The position numbers were made by a program, and so were the translations under genes. Of a DNA stretch of 64,000 nt, positions 61,724 to 64,000 are shown piece after piece. The notes under the pieces are model-generated. The model searched no databases, was not told the DNA's origin, and saw only the letters and a program-made list of their open reading frames with translations. The first letter of the stretch is position 1. Every line of letters begins with the position of its first letter. Source of the stretch: JAUXEH01 sp965533275 (GTDB lineage: Bacteria; Acidobacteriota; Aminicenantia; Aminicenantales; Aminicenantaceae); contig CBESWG010000010.1 in NCBI GenBank assembly GCA_965533275.1, positions 1 through 64,000 on the forward strand. Reading direction: 5' to 3'.

Positions 61724-63231
61724 TCATCCTTCTGATCGCCTGCATCAACTTTATAAGCCTTCCAACGGCGTGTTCCGAGAAGCGGTTCAAGGAGATCGGC
61801 ATCAAGAAAGTCGTGGGCTCAAGCCGGGCCCAGCTGATCCAGCAGTTCCTCAGTGAATACGTACTGATGTCATTCATCGCGCTCCTGCTGGCCCTGCTCC
61901 TGGTCCAGCTTATTCTGCCCTCTGTAAGCAATTTGATCGGGCAGCATATTGCACTTCGACTGTCAGCGGGTATGATCCTGACCTTTTTTGGCATCGCCCT
62001 GCTCACCGGGATATTCTCCGGCTTGTTTCCCGCGCTGTTCTTTTCCTCCTTCGATGCGGTGTCCGTGATCAAGGGACAGTTTCCTTTGTTCGGAAAAGCG
62101 GCGATGAGGAAGGTCCTGGTGGTCACGCAGTTCGCACTGTCCATCGTCTTCATCATCGCCGCCCTGGGGATCTCCAAGCAGATCGAATATGTACGCAGCA
62201 AAGACCTGGGCTATGACCAGGAACAGGTCGTGGTGGTCCCTGTCAGGGGGCACATCAAAAGACGACTCCCTGCGGTCAAAGAACAGCTATTGAAGCTCTC
62301 GGAGATAGAAAATGTCGCAGGCTCCTCTTTTGATATGGTCCTCTGGAACAGCTCAATGCGCACGGGTTGGTATGATGGGGATGTCAAGAGAACCTGCAAC
62401 ACGGGCTGTGCCTGGGTGGATCACGACTACATCGACACGATGAAGATCGAGCTGGCACAGGGCCGCTTCTTTTCCAGGGAATTCTCGTCCGACTACAGGG
62501 ATGCCTATGTGATCAATGAGGCGGCGGTCCGGGCCCTGGGATTGGAAGAGCCCATAGGAACTGAGATCGTCCGCAGCATGGGAACCAAATACGCCGATCC
62601 AGGCGTGGTTGTCGGCGTGGTGAAGGACTTTCATAACCAGTCGTTACACTGGGACGTGCATCCGTATATCCTGGTCCTGAATGACTCGACAGGTATCTCC
62701 CATTTGATGATCCGGATCCACACGGATAATATTTCTCACACTCTGGCAGCCATCGATGCGGCAGTCCAAAAGGTCGTCCCCAATTATCCCGTGTCTATCC
62801 GGTTCCTGGACGAGATGCTCGACTCCATGTACCGCTATGAGCATAGCACAGGGAACATCATCCGCTACGTCACGGCATTGGCGATCTTCATCTCCTGTCT
62901 GGGGCTGCTAGGTCTGGCTTCCTTCTCCGTGGAACGGCGGACGAAAGAGATCGGGATCCGCAAAGTACTGGGGTCCTCGGCTTCGGAGATCACCCTGCTG
63001 TTTATCAAAGGATTCACGAAGTGGGTGATCCTGGCCAATGTCTTCGCCTGGCCGCTCGCCTGGTACGCGCTGAACCGATGGATGCAGAGGTTTGCCTACA
63101 GGGCCGATCTGAGCTTGGATCTCTTCCTCGTTTCGGGACTATTCACCATATTCATCGCTCTGATCACGGTCTATTTTCACTCGGCCAGAGCTGCCCATGC
63201 CAATCCTATCGACTCCCTCAAATACGAGTGA
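61714..63231 (+). CDS. FtsX-type ABC transporter permease, C-terminal part after a frameshift
   Basis: The family sequence resumes as GGGLITYVYLFSVMAVIILLIACINF from about 61678, with the FtsX signatures KRFKEIGIKKVVGSSRAQLIQQFL and, later, VERRTKEIGIRKVLGSSASE. An internal ATG at 61714 could start a shorter product. Joined to the first part, the total is about 850 residues, the size of PadR-linked permeases. The C-terminus (NPIDSLKYE) is complete, so only the single base shift breaks the gene. Convergent with the cytochrome gene, 10 bases apart. Confidence 0.8.
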   Translation: MAVIILLIACINFISLPTACSEKRFKEIGIKKVVGSSRAQLIQQFLSEYVLMSFIALLLALLLVQLILPSVSNLIGQHIALRLSAGMILTFFGIALLTGIFSGLFPALFFSSFDAVSVIKGQFPLFGKAAMRKVLVVTQFALSIVFIIAALGISKQIEYVRSKDLGYDQEQVVVVPVRGHIKRRLPAVKEQLLKLSEIENVAGSSFDMVLWNSSMRTGWYDGDVKRTCNTGCAWVDHDYIDTMKIELAQGRFFSREFSSDYRDAYVINEAAVRALGLEEPIGTEIVRSMGTKYADPGVVVGVVKDFHNQSLHWDVHPYILVLNDSTGISHLMIRIHTDNISHTLAAIDAAVQKVVPNYPVSIRFLDEMLDSMYRYEHSTGNIIRYVTALAIFISCLGLLGLASFSVERRTKEIGIRKVLGSSASEITLLFIKGFTKWVILANVFAWPLAWYALNRWMQRFAYRADLSLDLFLVSGLFTIFIALITVYFHSARAAHANPIDSLKYE

Positions 63232-63241
63232 GCTATTCGGG

Positions 63242-64000
63242 TCACTCCTGTCGCAGCCGTTTAGGACTCGTGAGGAGCCGCCCTCCGGTCACAGCCGGAT
63301 CTTTCGTGTAACCGAGTTTTTCAAAATCCATCCGTTTCTGGATGTCAGGGTAAATCCGGAAGGCATGGTCCGGGAATTTTGAGCCCATCTCCTGGCCGTG
63401 ACAGCGACGGCAAGAGACGGCCTCCTGGCCGTGGCAGTCGCCGCAGCCCAACGATTCCCGTGTGGGGGCCACCTCATGATGGATCGAGGTATACATCCGT
63501 GTTTCGACAAAATCAAAGGAGCCTGAATATTCGAGGCCCAGGCTAGACATCCCCTCGGAGATCGCCTTGTCCCAATCATAGTGCTCCCAGAAGCTGCCCT
63601 CATATTTCAGAACGACCAGTGTGGACAGATCCGTATCATAAGCCTGGACTGCGGTGTGGGCCTTGAAGGGATAGATCCGGGCCGATGGATCGATCCTCTC
63701 TCCGAGCGGCCGGTTCAGATCGACAACGCCCGATGGATCGATCTTGTCACCGATCATATGCGCCTCGTGGCTTCCGTCATACCAGATGTAATCAGGGACC
63801 ATGTTTTTGGCCCATTTCTGAGCTCCGATTTTCTTTTCGTACGTGAGTTTCCCGAGCTCATCGTATTCGGGAGCCTGGTCCCGGCCCGCCTGAGAGAAAT
63901 CCACGGAGATGCGTGTGGGCGTATCTTTGGCAATGAAGGGGATGTGGCAGGTCTCGCAGGCCACCGACCGCGTGTGGTCATCCAGGTGCCTGCCGAGCAC
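63242..64000 (-). CDS. Multihaem c-type cytochrome, C-terminal part (tetrathionate-reductase-like), truncated
   Basis: 252 residues are visible; the N-terminus lies beyond 64000 (the first codon is a chance GTG). Three CxxCH haem motifs appear: CETCH near the start of the fragment, then CGDCH and CRRCH close together near the C-terminus. The intervening segments (WYDGSHEAHMIGD, IYPFKAHTAVQAYD, YTSIHHEVAPTRES) match octahaem tetrathionate reductase-like cytochromes c. Such proteins reduce sulfur or nitrogen oxyanions in the periplasm. Number of haems in the full protein cannot be counted here. Confidence 0.85.
   Translation of the reverse strand: MLGRHLDDHTRSVACETCHIPFIAKDTPTRISVDFSQAGRDQAPEYDELGKLTYEKKIGAQKWAKNMVPDYIWYDGSHEAHMIGDKIDPSGVVDLNRPLGERIDPSARIYPFKAHTAVQAYDTDLSTLVVLKYEGSFWEHYDWDKAISEGMSSLGLEYSGSFDFVETRMYTSIHHEVAPTRESLGCGDCHGQEAVSCRRCHGQEMGSKFPDHAFRIYPDIQKRMDFEKLGYTKDPAVTGGRLLTSPKRLRQE

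Overview
The window reads as a chromosomal stretch of a Gram-negative, peptide- and glycan-scavenging heterotroph. Signal peptides, lipoprotein signals, two small outer-membrane-barrel-like proteins, an L,D-transpeptidase, an acidobacterial-type VWFA-related protein, Tricorn, FtsX permeases with a PadR regulator, SBBP repeats and several sulfatases together point to Acidobacteriota or a relative such as Candidatus Aminicenantes. That placement is inferred from gene content; there is no rRNA here. Base composition looks even and moderately GC-rich. I see no prophage, transposase or CRISPR array.

Layout. 0-6.3 kb: a secreted DUF885 protein that has lost its metal motif, a terminator, an operon of tatD, a long-chain polyprenyl diphosphate synthase and a CYTH phosphatase-like gene, convergent rpoZ with a long charged tail, and a MinD-type ATPase translationally coupled to a J-domain-like protein without HPD. 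6.3-14 kb: a tight three-gene minus-strand operon (pseudopilin-like, DUF350, transglutaminase-like), a lipoprotein sulfatase, a VWFA-related protein and an FtsX permease. 14-23 kb: DUF1801 gene, tRNA-Lys(CTT) beside a short dispersed-type repeat, rmuC, then a minus-strand operon of histidine kinase, ABC ATPase, ABC-2 permease and RNA methyltransferase, then an exported M20 amidohydrolase and small orphan genes. 23-40 kb: C69 dipeptidase, RarD transporter, barrel proteins, an HExxH protein, two beta-lactamase-fold serine hydrolases, a TPR sulfatase-like protein without the formylglycine cysteine, a GH172 protein, a repetitive Asp/aromatic-rich secreted protein and a 1077-residue BNR propeller protein.

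40-64 kb: a PLP decarboxylase coupled to a second canonical sulfatase, Tricorn protease, L,D-transpeptidase, a divergent pair around two overlapping perfect palindromes, an SBBP protein, a DUF4091 protein, a sugar porter, an amidohydrolase, a YdeI-like protein, a PHP lipoprotein, an S41 protease, a PadR/FtsX unit whose permease is frameshifted at a G6 run, and the C-terminal part of a multihaem cytochrome c cut by the window edge.

Functionally, many genes encode exported hydrolases acting on peptides (DUF885, M20, C69, HExxH, S41, Tricorn) or on sulfated and other glycans (sulfatases, GH172, DUF4091), with few dedicated transporters: one sugar porter and one EamA-type permease. The most unusual items are the tandem-repeat acidic secreted protein, the double palindrome at 48.26-48.29 kb, the frameshifted permease with a G-GGG-GGC heptamer, the MinD/J-like pair, the pseudopilin/DUF350/transglutaminase operon and the DUF885 protein with a replaced active site.
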